From NCBI RefSeq assembly GCF_024807035.1, contig NZ_JANUCQ010000003.1:224309-288308 (forward strand): a stretch of DNA of 64,000 nucleotides, given 5' to 3'. A program made the translations under genes and the position numbers. Below the pieces are notes generated by a model, which saw only the letters and a list, made by a program, of their open reading frames with translations, searched no databases and was not told the DNA's origin. Shown piece by piece: positions 35,913 through 44,935 of the stretch. Position 1 is the first letter of the stretch. Every line of letters starts with the position of its first letter. This DNA is from Methanococcus voltae PS (GTDB lineage: Archaea; AGJL01; Methanococci; Methanococcales; Methanococcaceae).

Positions 35913-37004
35913 ATGATTACTAAATCATATTTAGATTTAAAAAAGGAAGTTTGGGATATTGGAACTTGTTCAGGCTGTGGAGCATGTGTTGCAGTGTGTC
36001 CTTGCGACAACATATTTTTCATGGAAGACGAGCCTATGCGAGTTGGATGTGACCAGATAAAATGTGGAAAATTGGATTCAAGTGAATCACCATTATCTTT
36101 CGACTTTTGTAAAGTTACAAATTACAATGTAAAATGCGGCGCTTGTTACGATGCCTGCCCAAGAACTTCGTCCGGCTTATTAGCTAAAAAAATCCCTGAA
36201 GCTCCAATTGGAGATTTCATTGAGATAAAAACAGCTAAAGCTAAAAAAAGCAATGGTTCCGTTCAGAGCGGAGGTGTTGTAACTGCATTATTAGCAGAGG
36301 CTTTTGATGAAGATTTAATAGATGGCGCAATCGTTATGATTGAAGATAAATGGACTATGGAACCAGAATCTTATTTGGCTACTTCAAAAGAAGAAGTTCT
36401 TAAGTCATCAGGTAGTAGGTACAGCTGGAATGTACCAATTTTAGAAGCATTAAGAGAAGCAGTTTATAACAAAAAACTTAAAAGATTAGCTGTTATAGGT
36501 ACACCTTGTGTTATGGACTCTTTGAATTCAATAACAAGTTCAAATAATGATTTATTGAAACCATTTGAAAAAGCCATAAGATTCAAAATAGGTCTTTTCT
36601 GCTATGAAACAATGAAATACGGCCCTTTGATGGAAATGTTAGAAAAAGAAGGCATTAATCCATGGGATATTAAAAAAATGGACATTGAAAAAGGAAAATT
36701 CATTGTTTTGCTAGATAATGGAGATATGAAATCCTACAAAATTAAAGATTTAGAAAAACTAGTAAGAACCGGTTGTATGTACTGTAAAGATTTCACAGGG
36801 TACAACTCAGATATATCTGTTGGTAATGTTGGTTCACCAGAAGGTGTTTCGACAGTTATCTTAAGAAATCACTGGGGCAAAGGTTTATTTGATAAAGCCG
36901 TTCTTAATAACCATATTGAAGTTAAAGAACCCGTTAATACTGATGAAATTACAAAATTAGCCAAAATGAAAATTAAAGATAGAAAAGATATTTTAATTAA
37001 TTAA
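35913..37004 (+). CDS. F420-dependent dehydrogenase/hydrogenase beta-subunit-family protein of the glutamate synthase operon
   Basis: A 363-residue iron-sulfur flavoprotein of the FrhB/FpoF family. The N-terminus has CSGCGACVAVCPCDNIFF, then CDQIKCGK and CGACYDACPRTSSG, so at least two clusters; the catalytic part has GSVQSGGVVTALLAEAFDE, GTPCVMDSLNSI and TGCMYCKDFTGYNSDISVGN. Members bind FAD and usually exchange electrons with coenzyme F420. It is the fourth gene, 90 bases after the GXGXG subunit, with its own GGTGTTATC site. Its position suggests that it supplies electrons to the synthase from F420H2; no GltD (NADPH) subunit is present. Confidence 0.9.
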   Translation: MITKSYLDLKKEVWDIGTCSGCGACVAVCPCDNIFFMEDEPMRVGCDQIKCGKLDSSESPLSFDFCKVTNYNVKCGACYDACPRTSSGLLAKKIPEAPIGDFIEIKTAKAKKSNGSVQSGGVVTALLAEAFDEDLIDGAIVMIEDKWTMEPESYLATSKEEVLKSSGSRYSWNVPILEALREAVYNKKLKRLAVIGTPCVMDSLNSITSSNNDLLKPFEKAIRFKIGLFCYETMKYGPLMEMLEKEGINPWDIKKMDIEKGKFIVLLDNGDMKSYKIKDLEKLVRTGCMYCKDFTGYNSDISVGNVGSPEGVSTVILRNHWGKGLFDKAVLNNHIEVKEPVNTDEITKLAKMKIKDRKDILIN

Positions 37005-37074
37005 ATTTAATATTCTTTAAAATTTATTTTTTAATAGTTTGAATTCTATTAACCTTTATTATTTTATTGATATA

Positions 37075-38121
37075 TTATTCGACAGGGAATCTTAGTAATG
37101 CAGCTATTCCCCCTAGTGCTTTAAGCTGTTTCCCTGATTCATGTTCTGTAGATACAACTACCAATTCTCCGTTTGAATTTTCAACTTCAATTACCATTTG
37201 TTCAATATTTCTTCTTTTAGACCTTAAATATTGGTCAGTTATTAATAATTTTTCAATTGCACAGTAATTTAAAGCATTTTCCACTTCTGCTAAACCATAA
37301 GCTGCAAGCCCTTTTTTAGATATTTCTTCAAGTAATTTTTCAACTAATTGCGATTCCTTACTCAAACGGGCTTCTCCATATATTCTATCAATTATACCGG
37401 ATTTTAAAACTTCTTGTAACCCCAATCTACCAGTATGATTACTTGATTCTACAACAATATTCGGGGATAATTCCTTATATTTTTCAGAAACATACTTTTG
37501 GAAGTTGTTTCGTGCAAAACCCGTCCCTGTAACTAGTATTTTTCCAGAAAATTCAGATATAATTGATGCAATTTCAGAAAAATAACTAAAACGCATTTGT
37601 TCATTTTGTTTAGCACCTAAATTTTTAGAAATTCCCGATTTTAGTTCTGCTAGTTCTTTTACACCATATTCTCGAACTACATACACGTTTGCATTGTGTT
37701 CATCCAATACTACAACCACTATTTTAGGGTTCTTTGACGAGTTCTCAGCTTCTTTTAATCGCTTTAAATCCCAAGGTTTCCAATTTTTTTGTATGGAAAC
37801 CTGACTCAGTGGTTCAATGTCGATAGTATGGTACGAACCTAATGGAATATCATCTGGTCCATGAATTATTTTACCATTTACCCTTAAACGATTTGTATCT
37901 TCATGAAATGATATTTTTTCAGCCTTTATACCCAAATAAACCTTTCTCTTTACACCCCGGTCAGCTCTTAATTTATCCCCTTTATCTTCAGTTCTTCTCT
38001 CAGTTAAAGCCGATACAGCATTATTATATTGTATAATATTCGATAAATGCCATAAATCATCTAAATTTTCAGGCATTAGTTTTATTAGATTCTTTTCAGG
38101 AATTTGATTTATTATTTTCAT
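37075..38121 (-). CDS. pelA: Pelota (aPelota), ribosome rescue factor
   Basis: A 348-residue homologue of eRF1-like pelota/Dom34. With aEF1A or ABCE1 it frees ribosomes stalled without a stop codon. Domains run in order: N-terminal Sm-like domain (MKIINQIPEKNLIKLMPENL, DDLWHLSNII), central domain (LVTGTGFARNNFQKYV), and C-terminal eL30-like domain (GLAEVENALNYCAIEKLLIT). There is no GGQ, as expected for pelota and unlike release factors. The start ATG follows TTGGAGATATA. It is convergent with the glutamate synthase operon; the Tfx gene lies about 100 bases upstream on the same strand. Confidence 0.95.
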   Translation of the reverse strand: MKIINQIPEKNLIKLMPENLDDLWHLSNIIQYNNAVSALTERRTEDKGDKLRADRGVKRKVYLGIKAEKISFHEDTNRLRVNGKIIHGPDDIPLGSYHTIDIEPLSQVSIQKNWKPWDLKRLKEAENSSKNPKIVVVVLDEHNANVYVVREYGVKELAELKSGISKNLGAKQNEQMRFSYFSEIASIISEFSGKILVTGTGFARNNFQKYVSEKYKELSPNIVVESSNHTGRLGLQEVLKSGIIDRIYGEARLSKESQLVEKLLEEISKKGLAAYGLAEVENALNYCAIEKLLITDQYLRSKRRNIEQMVIEVENSNGELVVVSTEHESGKQLKALGGIAALLRFPVE

Positions 38122-38220
38122 TATATCTCCAAATTAGAACTTTAAATTATTATTTGGTAGCTAATTAATTTTAAAATATTACAATATTAGCAAATCTAAA
38201 AATAAGATTATATATTTATT

Positions 38221-38667
38221 TTATTTTAACATGTTATTTTCATAATCACTTGATTCTGAATCTATTGAAGTTATATAAATTTCGCCAGTTTGCATAATTG
38301 TAACAATAAAAGGTTCTTTTACAAATCTATTTCTTATGTATTTTTTAGCATTTTGATTGATAAACTCCATAATTTCCAGAGAAGTATATCTCACATGAAT
38401 CTCATCTTCATCAGACTTTGAAAATACTATTTTAGGTATCTCAAAAACGTCAGTACCTTCAGGTATTACAATTCTAGAAGGTGCTATTATATCACTGTAA
38501 ATACTAAGCGTATTCCTTGCTTTTTCGACATTTTCTTTAGCCCTCTTTTCAATCATGCTAATATTAGCCCTACTAGTCCCCATCTTTTTTGCTATTTCGT
38601 CTTGTGTATGCCCCTTTTTACGCAAATCTAAAACTTTTACTTGTACTTCTGTTAAAAATGACTCCAT
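38221..38667 (-). CDS. Tfx-family DNA-binding regulator
   Basis: A 148-residue protein. The N-terminal helix-turn-helix [20 protein letters not shown] with [20 protein letters not shown] is typical of Tfx; the C-terminal half ([45 protein letters not shown]) is the Tfx-specific domain. Tfx of Methanothermobacter binds near the molybdenum formylmethanofuran dehydrogenase (fmdECB) promoter. The target here is unknown; no fmd/fwd operon is close. The ATG follows GTGGTAAT. The pelota gene is downstream on the same strand. Confidence 0.9.
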   Translation of the reverse strand: MESFLTEVQVKVLDLRKKGHTQDEIAKKMGTSRANISMIEKRAKENVEKARNTLSIYSDIIAPSRIVIPEGTDVFEIPKIVFSKSDEDEIHVRYTSLEIMEFINQNAKKYIRNRFVKEPFIVTIMQTGEIYITSIDSESSDYENNMLK

Positions 38668-38911
38668 ATTACCACTTATTCCCTATTTCTCGATATATCA
38701 AATAATTTTATTATAAGTTTTTAAGCCCATATATGTTAAATTAATAGCCATCAATTTTAAAAACATAAATATATATATATCACTGTAATTATTTAAATGT
38801 TAACTATTTTTAATTACCATAATTATTATTAGAATATAGAATTACCAACTGAAAATATTTTTTGAAGTAAAATAAAATAAAATAAAAGAAAAAATAAAAT
38901 TTTTTAAGTAA

Positions 38912-39808
38912 TTAATTAATAATATAATTATATAAAGTATCCAAATCTTTATTAAGTCCATATTTTTTGAAATAACGTAATAAATTACCAATATCTCTTT
39001 TTAAATAATATTCTACGTCATACTCTACATCTTTAGAAGAAATCTTTTCTATTTTAAACTTATTATCGTTTATTTCGATAACCTGGGGCCAATCAATTAT
39101 TACAAAATCTCCGTCGCTATTAATTAATATATTAAATTCACTTAAATCTCCATGAATATAACCCAATTTATACGCTTTCTTAACTTCTTCAATTATTTCC
39201 TCAAATAATTCTTCAGGATTTAAATCTAATCTATGTAAATTAGCTTTTTTTAAATCAGTACCTTCCATTTTACCCATTAAAATTGTATGCCTGTTATTAG
39301 CAATAGGCTCAGGTACTTTTACTATAGGGTATAATGCAGTTAATACTTCAAACTCTTTTTCAGCAGATAGTCTAGAAGAATAAAGCCAACTCATATGCCT
39401 TTTATCTGCAAGATAATTTCTATAACGTTTGCCCATTGTAAAGCAAGTTCTACCGTGTTTATGGAATTTTAGAACTGCATTTCTATTATCTGGTAATAAT
39501 ACATTATATACGTCACCTTCTTTTCCGACACCTACTTTACCACCCATGCCGACTATCAAATCTTTTTTAGAATAAGTATCAATAGCCAAGGCATCGTAAC
39601 CCCAATGTGATATCCTATAACCATATTGCGATGAATTTAACATCTTTATGTGAATCAGTCTTGAAATACGGTAGGAAACTTCATTTTGATTCAATTTAGC
39701 CTTTTTAACAATTTCTTTAATTGGCACCCATTCGTGATTTTTTAAACATATTTCAACTATCCTTAATATTCGCCAATCCAAATCTTCCATATCCTTAATG
39801 TAAATCAA
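38912..39808 (-). CDS. rio2: RIO2-type serine/threonine protein kinase
   Basis: A 298-residue archaeal RIO2. The N-terminal winged helix (LDWRILRIVEICLKNHEWVP) is followed by the kinase domain: ATP-binding GKEGDVYNVLL, catalytic YIHGDLSEFN and metal-binding FVIIDWPQ. In eukaryotes Rio2 drives late maturation of the small ribosomal subunit; archaeal members are believed to do likewise. The longest frame starts at TTG 39806-39808; ATG at 39788-39790 (MEDLDWRI) is an alternative. The GAGGTG ribosome binding site lies nearer to ATT/ATC codons upstream, so the true start is uncertain. Confidence 0.92.
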   Translation of the reverse strand: MIYIKDMEDLDWRILRIVEICLKNHEWVPIKEIVKKAKLNQNEVSYRISRLIHIKMLNSSQYGYRISHWGYDALAIDTYSKKDLIVGMGGKVGVGKEGDVYNVLLPDNRNAVLKFHKHGRTCFTMGKRYRNYLADKRHMSWLYSSRLSAEKEFEVLTALYPIVKVPEPIANNRHTILMGKMEGTDLKKANLHRLDLNPEELFEEIIEEVKKAYKLGYIHGDLSEFNILINSDGDFVIIDWPQVIEINDNKFKIEKISSKDVEYDVEYYLKRDIGNLLRYFKKYGLNKDLDTLYNYIIN

Positions 39809-40156
39809 TAATTTATCGATAATTTACACCTCAAAAAACTTTTAAAATAATAAATCCTACTTTATCCCTAAACAGACATTATTTTGGATTTTTTTATAAA
39901 ATTTAGTAATAAATTAATAAGAAAGTAATGAAAAATTACAAATTCCTTACATCTAATTTTGTGATAATATTTAATAACAAATAGTATTGTTTGATATATA
40001 TACTATTATGAAAACTTAGATTTATTAATTAAGATTAATGGTTATATATTTAATATATGAGTATATAAAATAATTAAGTAATTTTAATTAATTAACCTAA
40101 AAAGTAAAAATAATATTAAAATTAACTAAAATCTATAGAAATAATTAGGTGATATT
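39809..40156. other. Divergent intergenic region rio2/DHQ synthase II
   Basis: About 350 AT-rich bases with the two promoters. The plus-strand GTTATATATTTAATATATG tract around 40040 may carry the TATA element of the downstream gene. No small gene or strong fold is seen. Confidence 0.5.
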
Positions 40157-41278
40157 ATGGCAAAATTTGGATTTATTTATACATTTAACAGTGAATGGGA
40201 AGAAATTAAAGAAACAGTCAAAGATTCATTAGAAAGCTCCATAGATTCTGTAATAATACCCCGAATAACTGATGAACAACTAACTATGATAAAAAAGCTT
40301 GGAAAAATTAATATAATATCTAAAAACTCTAATTCAGATATGCTACTACTCGATAACGAGGATATATCTGAAAAAATAGACGAAAATATAGAACTGCTTT
40401 CAAACTTAAAAAAAGAAAATAGTAAAAAAATAGCTGTATTAATCAAAATAATGTCAAAAAATGATGAAATAATGGCTTCAGAATTGAGTAAATCTGGTTT
40501 AATAGACTATGTCATATTGGAGGGTAAAGACTGGAATATAATTCCTTTAGAAAATTTAATAGCAGATTTATTTAATACAAAAATAGAAATAGTTTCTTTG
40601 GTTAAAAACCTTAAAGATGCCGAAGTAGCTTACGAAATTTTAGAAAAAGGTGTTGATGGCGTAGCTTTGATGTCAGAAGATATTAACGAAATAAAAAAAT
40701 TCTCAGAATTAATTGTAACATTTAACTCACCTAAATTAAAGATGGATATTGCAACAATAAAAAAAGTTGAACCTGTTGGTAGTGGAGACCGAGTTTGTAT
40801 AGATACTTGTTCAATGTTAAATATAGGCGAAGGTATGTTAATTGGTTCATACTCAAAAGCGTTATTTTTAGTACACGCCGAGAGTGTCGAAAATCAATAT
40901 GTGGCCACCAGACCCTTCCGAGTTAATGCAGGTCCAGTTCATGCTTATGTACTATGCCCTAATAATAAAACAAAATACCTTAGCGACCTAAAAGCTGGAG
41001 ACAAGGTTCTTGCCGTAAGTTCGAAAGGTGAAACGAGAGAAGTTATAGTTGGAAGGGTAAAAATTGAAAAAAGACCCCTCTATCTCATAGAAGCAGAATA
41101 CAAGGGAGAAATAATAAGAACTATATTGCAAAATGCAGAAACTATAAGGCTAGTAAGTGAAAAAGGAAAGGATATCTCCGTTTTAGATTTAAAAGAAGGA
41201 GACAAAATCATTGTAAAAACTGAAGATAAAGCAAGACATTTTGGAATGTCGATTGAAGAAACGATTATTGAAAAATAA
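40157..41278 (+). CDS. aroB': 3-dehydroquinate synthase II (AroB')
   Basis: A 373-residue enzyme of the archaeal alternative shikimate route. It converts 2-amino-3,7-dideoxyheptulosonate to 3-dehydroquinate by NAD-dependent oxidative deamination and cyclisation, replacing bacterial AroB. The family-specific second half is fully recognisable: [60 protein letters not shown] and [12 protein letters not shown]. The start ATG follows AGGTGATATT. Monocistronic in appearance, with a 180-base gap to truD. The partner enzyme AroA' is outside the window. Confidence 0.96.
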   Translation: MAKFGFIYTFNSEWEEIKETVKDSLESSIDSVIIPRITDEQLTMIKKLGKINIISKNSNSDMLLLDNEDISEKIDENIELLSNLKKENSKKIAVLIKIMSKNDEIMASELSKSGLIDYVILEGKDWNIIPLENLIADLFNTKIEIVSLVKNLKDAEVAYEILEKGVDGVALMSEDINEIKKFSELIVTFNSPKLKMDIATIKKVEPVGSGDRVCIDTCSMLNIGEGMLIGSYSKALFLVHAESVENQYVATRPFRVNAGPVHAYVLCPNNKTKYLSDLKAGDKVLAVSSKGETREVIVGRVKIEKRPLYLIEAEYKGEIIRTILQNAETIRLVSEKGKDISVLDLKEGDKIIVKTEDKARHFGMSIEETIIEK

Positions 41279-41455
41279 TAAATATTATGAAATATAAAAT
41301 AACTAAAAATTTAAAATAAAATAGGATATTTTTATTCTTAATTTATTCTCAATTTATTTTTGTATTATTTTTAACTATTTTTTTAAGTGATTAATCATAT
41401 GTTAAAATAAAAGAAATAATACTATCTAAAATTACGTATAATTATAAGTGATATC

Positions 41456-42673
41456 ATGAAATTAAGACAAAAACCAGAAGATTTTAAAGTTCAGGAAGTA
41501 TTAGACCTAGAGAATATATTAACTGATGAAAACTCTTCGGAAAAAAATTACAAAATATATGAGTTATGCAAAAAAAATATGGAAAACTTAAAAGCAATCT
41601 CATATATCTCAAAATCTCAAGAAATACCTTTAAAAGAAATCGGATATTGTGGTTTAAAAGATAGACACGCTATTACAAAACAATACATCTCGATACCTGC
41701 AGAATATGAAATAGATATTAAAGAAGATAATTTAAAATTAAATTTTATAGGCTATTCCTCCGATAAATTAACAATAGGGGATTTAATAGGTAATCATTTT
41801 GAAATAACTATAAGAAATATAGATAGAGACTATTTCTTAGAGATAGCCGACAACATTAGAAATTTAGAATATGGTGTGCCAAACTATTTTGATAATCAGC
41901 GATTTGGAAGCGTTTTTCAGGGAAAATTTATTGTAGAATATATGTTGAAAAATAATTTTGAAGAAATATTCAAAATATTGTTAACAAAATATGGAAAAAG
42001 TGAAAATAAAAAAATAAAGGATTTGAAAAGATATATTGACAAAAACTGGAATAATTGGGATAAATGTTATCAATATGTAATTAAAAACGATATTAAATCT
42101 AAAATGTACGTAAATATTCTAAAAAAGCTTAAAAATACGGGAGAATATAGGGAAGCTTATAAATATGTTGATATTAGACTTAATGACCTTTTTATAGCAG
42201 CTTACCAAAGTTACCTATGGAACGAGTGTTTAAAAGAATACCTAAAAGAAGTATTAGATAAGGAAAATAGGACATATATTGATTATGATTGTGGCTCGTT
42301 ATTGTATTACTCAAAAATAGACGAATCGTTATTTGAAGAATTAAGAAATAAAGAAATGCCATTATTATATGATAAATTAGATAAAAATTTATCTGAAATC
42401 GATGAAAAATTTGTAAATGCAATAAATATGGTTTTAAAAAGAAATAAACTTAAATTTAAAGATTTTTCAGATGATAATTTAATTAAAGGCAAATTTAGAA
42501 ATTTCAATAGACCGATTTTAAATATTCCTGAAAATGTAAAATATGGAAAATTTAAAGCTGACGAATTAAATAAAGGAAAATACAAAATTACATTAGAATT
42601 CAATCTAAAAAAAGGTGCTTATGCCACAGGAATTATTAAGGGTGTATTCAATAGCGTTAAATATAGGCAATAG
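41456..42673 (+). CDS. truD: tRNA pseudouridine synthase TruD
   Basis: A 405-residue TruD, which makes pseudouridine 13 in certain tRNAs. The catalytic Asp lies in the family motif GYCGLKDRHAITKQYISI; further conserved blocks are GVPNYFDNQRFGS, LFIAAYQSYLWNECL and the C-terminal KKGAYATGIIKGVF. The start ATG follows AAGTGATATC. It is convergent with argH, 49 bases apart. With Pus10 it is the second tRNA pseudouridine synthase in the window. Confidence 0.95.
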   Translation: MKLRQKPEDFKVQEVLDLENILTDENSSEKNYKIYELCKKNMENLKAISYISKSQEIPLKEIGYCGLKDRHAITKQYISIPAEYEIDIKEDNLKLNFIGYSSDKLTIGDLIGNHFEITIRNIDRDYFLEIADNIRNLEYGVPNYFDNQRFGSVFQGKFIVEYMLKNNFEEIFKILLTKYGKSENKKIKDLKRYIDKNWNNWDKCYQYVIKNDIKSKMYVNILKKLKNTGEYREAYKYVDIRLNDLFIAAYQSYLWNECLKEYLKEVLDKENRTYIDYDCGSLLYYSKIDESLFEELRNKEMPLLYDKLDKNLSEIDEKFVNAINMVLKRNKLKFKDFSDDNLIKGKFRNFNRPILNIPENVKYGKFKADELNKGKYKITLEFNLKKGAYATGIIKGVFNSVKYRQ

Positions 42674-42722
42674 TGTAAAAAAATAATATACAATAAAAAA
42701 AATAAAAAAATATGAAAGTTAA

Positions 42723-44180
42723 TTACAATTTGTAATTAATTAATTTAAATTCCACATTTTCTATATTAGAATACTTTTCAGACACTATTTTTTCATAAGA
42801 ATCCATTTTTAAATTAAAGTGACCTACAGCTCTTTCAAGTTCCTTAGGTGCAGGACCGCCCATTACTTTTCTAAGCTTTACGTTTTCCATAGGATTTAAA
42901 GCTTTTTTAATAGATTCCTCACTCAAATTTAATCCATATTTATTTAATGTTTCAGTTATGATGCTAGATATTGGAACATTTTTTTCAATTGAATCTCTTA
43001 CTAGTTCCCCTACAATACCATGTGCCATTCTAAATGCAATATCGCACTCCCTAACTAAAGTATCAGCCAATTCTGTAGCAGTGGAATAATTTTCAGTAGC
43101 CAATTTCTCCATTTTTTCAGCATTAACTTTTAAGGTTGAAACCATTCCTTCAACCATGTGTAATGTATCAAGAATTGTTTCGGTTACTTTCCAAAGGTGA
43201 GGGCTTATTTCCTGCAAATCTCGATTATAAGTATTTGGCAATGCCTTTAATATTGTCAATACAGTTACTAATTCCCCATTTAAGGTTGAAAGTTTTGCCC
43301 TTGAAATTTCTGCTACGTCAGGGTTCTTTTTTTGTGGCATTATTGAAGATGTAGAGGTATATTCATTTGCTATTTCAATTGTTCCAAATTCGCATGATGA
43401 AAATACGATTAATTCTTCACATATTTTACTTAAATTAGTTCCTAACATAGATATGTCAAACATTGTTTCTGCTATAAAGTCCCTTGAAGAAACGCCATCC
43501 ATTGAATTATTAATTATATCATCAAAGCCTAGTAAATCTTTTGTTTTGATTCTGTCTATATTAAATCCAGTAGTTGCCATTGCTCCGGAACCTAAAGGAC
43601 ATACATTTACACGATTATAAGTATCCAAAAACCTTGAAATATCTCGTTCAATCGCTGAAACGTGGCTAAGCATTTGATGTCCGAACGTAACCGGTTGTGC
43701 TTGTTGTAAGTGAGTATAGCCTACAGAGAGAGTATGTTTATTACTTTCAGCTACTTTTAAAAGACTTTTATTTAATTTTAATATCATTGCAACTATTTCA
43801 AGAATCTTTTTTCTCAAGGCCAATCTTAAATCAGTTGCAACTTCGTCGTTTCTACTCCTACCGGTGTGCATTCTACCTGCAATATCTTCCCCTACTTTCT
43901 TAATTAATTCATTTTCAATAACCATGTGTATGTCATCGAGAGAAGGGTCCAAATCCAAGTTTTGCATACCTTTGGATAATATGTTCTTTAATTCCTCAAC
44001 TATTATTGCACCATGTTCCTTGGAAATAATATCTTGCTGAGTCAACATTATCGTGTGTGCAATATCACAATATATATCGCTTTCAAAGATTTCTTTATCA
44101 AATTCTAAGCTTGTAGTGTATTTCATTACATCTTCATTTACATTACTTCCAAGCCTTCCTCTTCTAAGTATATTTTTCAC
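42723..44180 (-). CDS. argH: Argininosuccinate lyase
   Basis: A 485-residue ArgH, which splits argininosuccinate into arginine and fumarate. Family signatures are IHMVIENELIKKVGEDIAGR, MHTGRSRNDEVATDLRLALR, VGYTHLQQAQPVTFGHQ and the catalytic loop STSSIMPQKKNPDVAEI. The start is GTG at 44178-44180, which follows GGTGATATGT and gives the family N-terminus NILRRGRLGS; an in-frame ATG 11 codons upstream precedes the ribosome binding site. Confidence 0.96.
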   Translation of the reverse strand: MKNILRRGRLGSNVNEDVMKYTTSLEFDKEIFESDIYCDIAHTIMLTQQDIISKEHGAIIVEELKNILSKGMQNLDLDPSLDDIHMVIENELIKKVGEDIAGRMHTGRSRNDEVATDLRLALRKKILEIVAMILKLNKSLLKVAESNKHTLSVGYTHLQQAQPVTFGHQMLSHVSAIERDISRFLDTYNRVNVCPLGSGAMATTGFNIDRIKTKDLLGFDDIINNSMDGVSSRDFIAETMFDISMLGTNLSKICEELIVFSSCEFGTIEIANEYTSTSSIMPQKKNPDVAEISRAKLSTLNGELVTVLTILKALPNTYNRDLQEISPHLWKVTETILDTLHMVEGMVSTLKVNAEKMEKLATENYSTATELADTLVRECDIAFRMAHGIVGELVRDSIEKNVPISSIITETLNKYGLNLSEESIKKALNPMENVKLRKVMGGPAPKELERAVGHFNLKMDSYEKIVSEKYSNIENVEFKLINYKL

Positions 44181-44426
44181 ACATATCACCGCATATGATA
44201 ATAATCTAGACATATCTTAAATTATAAATAATATATTAATTACTAGATTATCTTATAAATTTAAATTTTAATTGATGTATAGACTATATAACATCTTAAT
44301 TATATAGTTATTTTTTAAAAAATTCCAATTTGATAAATTACATGGCAATTATAACTTATTTCAAAAATATTGAATAATGAATTTATTTAAAAATAATATT
44401 ATATCTTAATGCAAAAATATACTAAA

Positions 44427-44870
44427 TTACATATTTTTTAATCTTAAATCAGTTGCCAATACTCCAATACATTTTTCTTTTACGATACTATGATTATTTC
44501 TCAACATTAAATCTATTGCATTTCCACTATCTGTACCTGGTTGCATCCAAAATACTCCAAAATCTCCATAATCGATAGCTTTTTTAGCTTCTTCTACCAT
44601 ATATATTGGATTCCTAAATACGCAAACTATATCCAAATAGCCTATCTCATCTTTCAGGCGCTCCAAAGATGAATATATGACATAATTCTCAAATTTCTGA
44701 CCTTCATATTTTGGATTTACTAGATATAAATCATAACCTAAATCAACCATAACTTTTGTAATTCGATTACTTACTCTTCGCTCATTTAATGAAACCCCTA
44801 CAATAGCTATTTTCTTCGCATTCCGCAAAACATCGTAACTTTCAGATAAAGTTAATTCCTTCGCTTTCAT
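44427..44870 (-). CDS. CoA-binding domain protein (YccU/CoA-binding type)
   Basis: A 147-residue single-domain CoA-binding Rossmann-fold protein: AKKIAIVGVSLNERRVSNR is the nucleotide loop, and YLVNPKYEGQKFENYVIYSS and FGVFWMQPGTDSG are typical. It resembles the N-terminal part of acyl-CoA synthetases (ADP-forming) and succinyl-CoA synthetase alpha, without catalytic His domain. Role unknown. The ATG at 44868-44870 follows GGGGTGAATAAT; a longer frame with 12 further codons precedes this site. Only 65 bases separate it from the divergent methyltransferase gene. Confidence 0.88.
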   Translation of the reverse strand: MKAKELTLSESYDVLRNAKKIAIVGVSLNERRVSNRITKVMVDLGYDLYLVNPKYEGQKFENYVIYSSLERLKDEIGYLDIVCVFRNPIYMVEEAKKAIDYGDFGVFWMQPGTDSGNAIDLMLRNNHSIVKEKCIGVLATDLRLKNM

Positions 44871-44935
44871 ATTATTCACCCCTATCTTAAAATATGTAAA
44901 TACCATATTATATTTATTATGTATAAGGTGAAATT

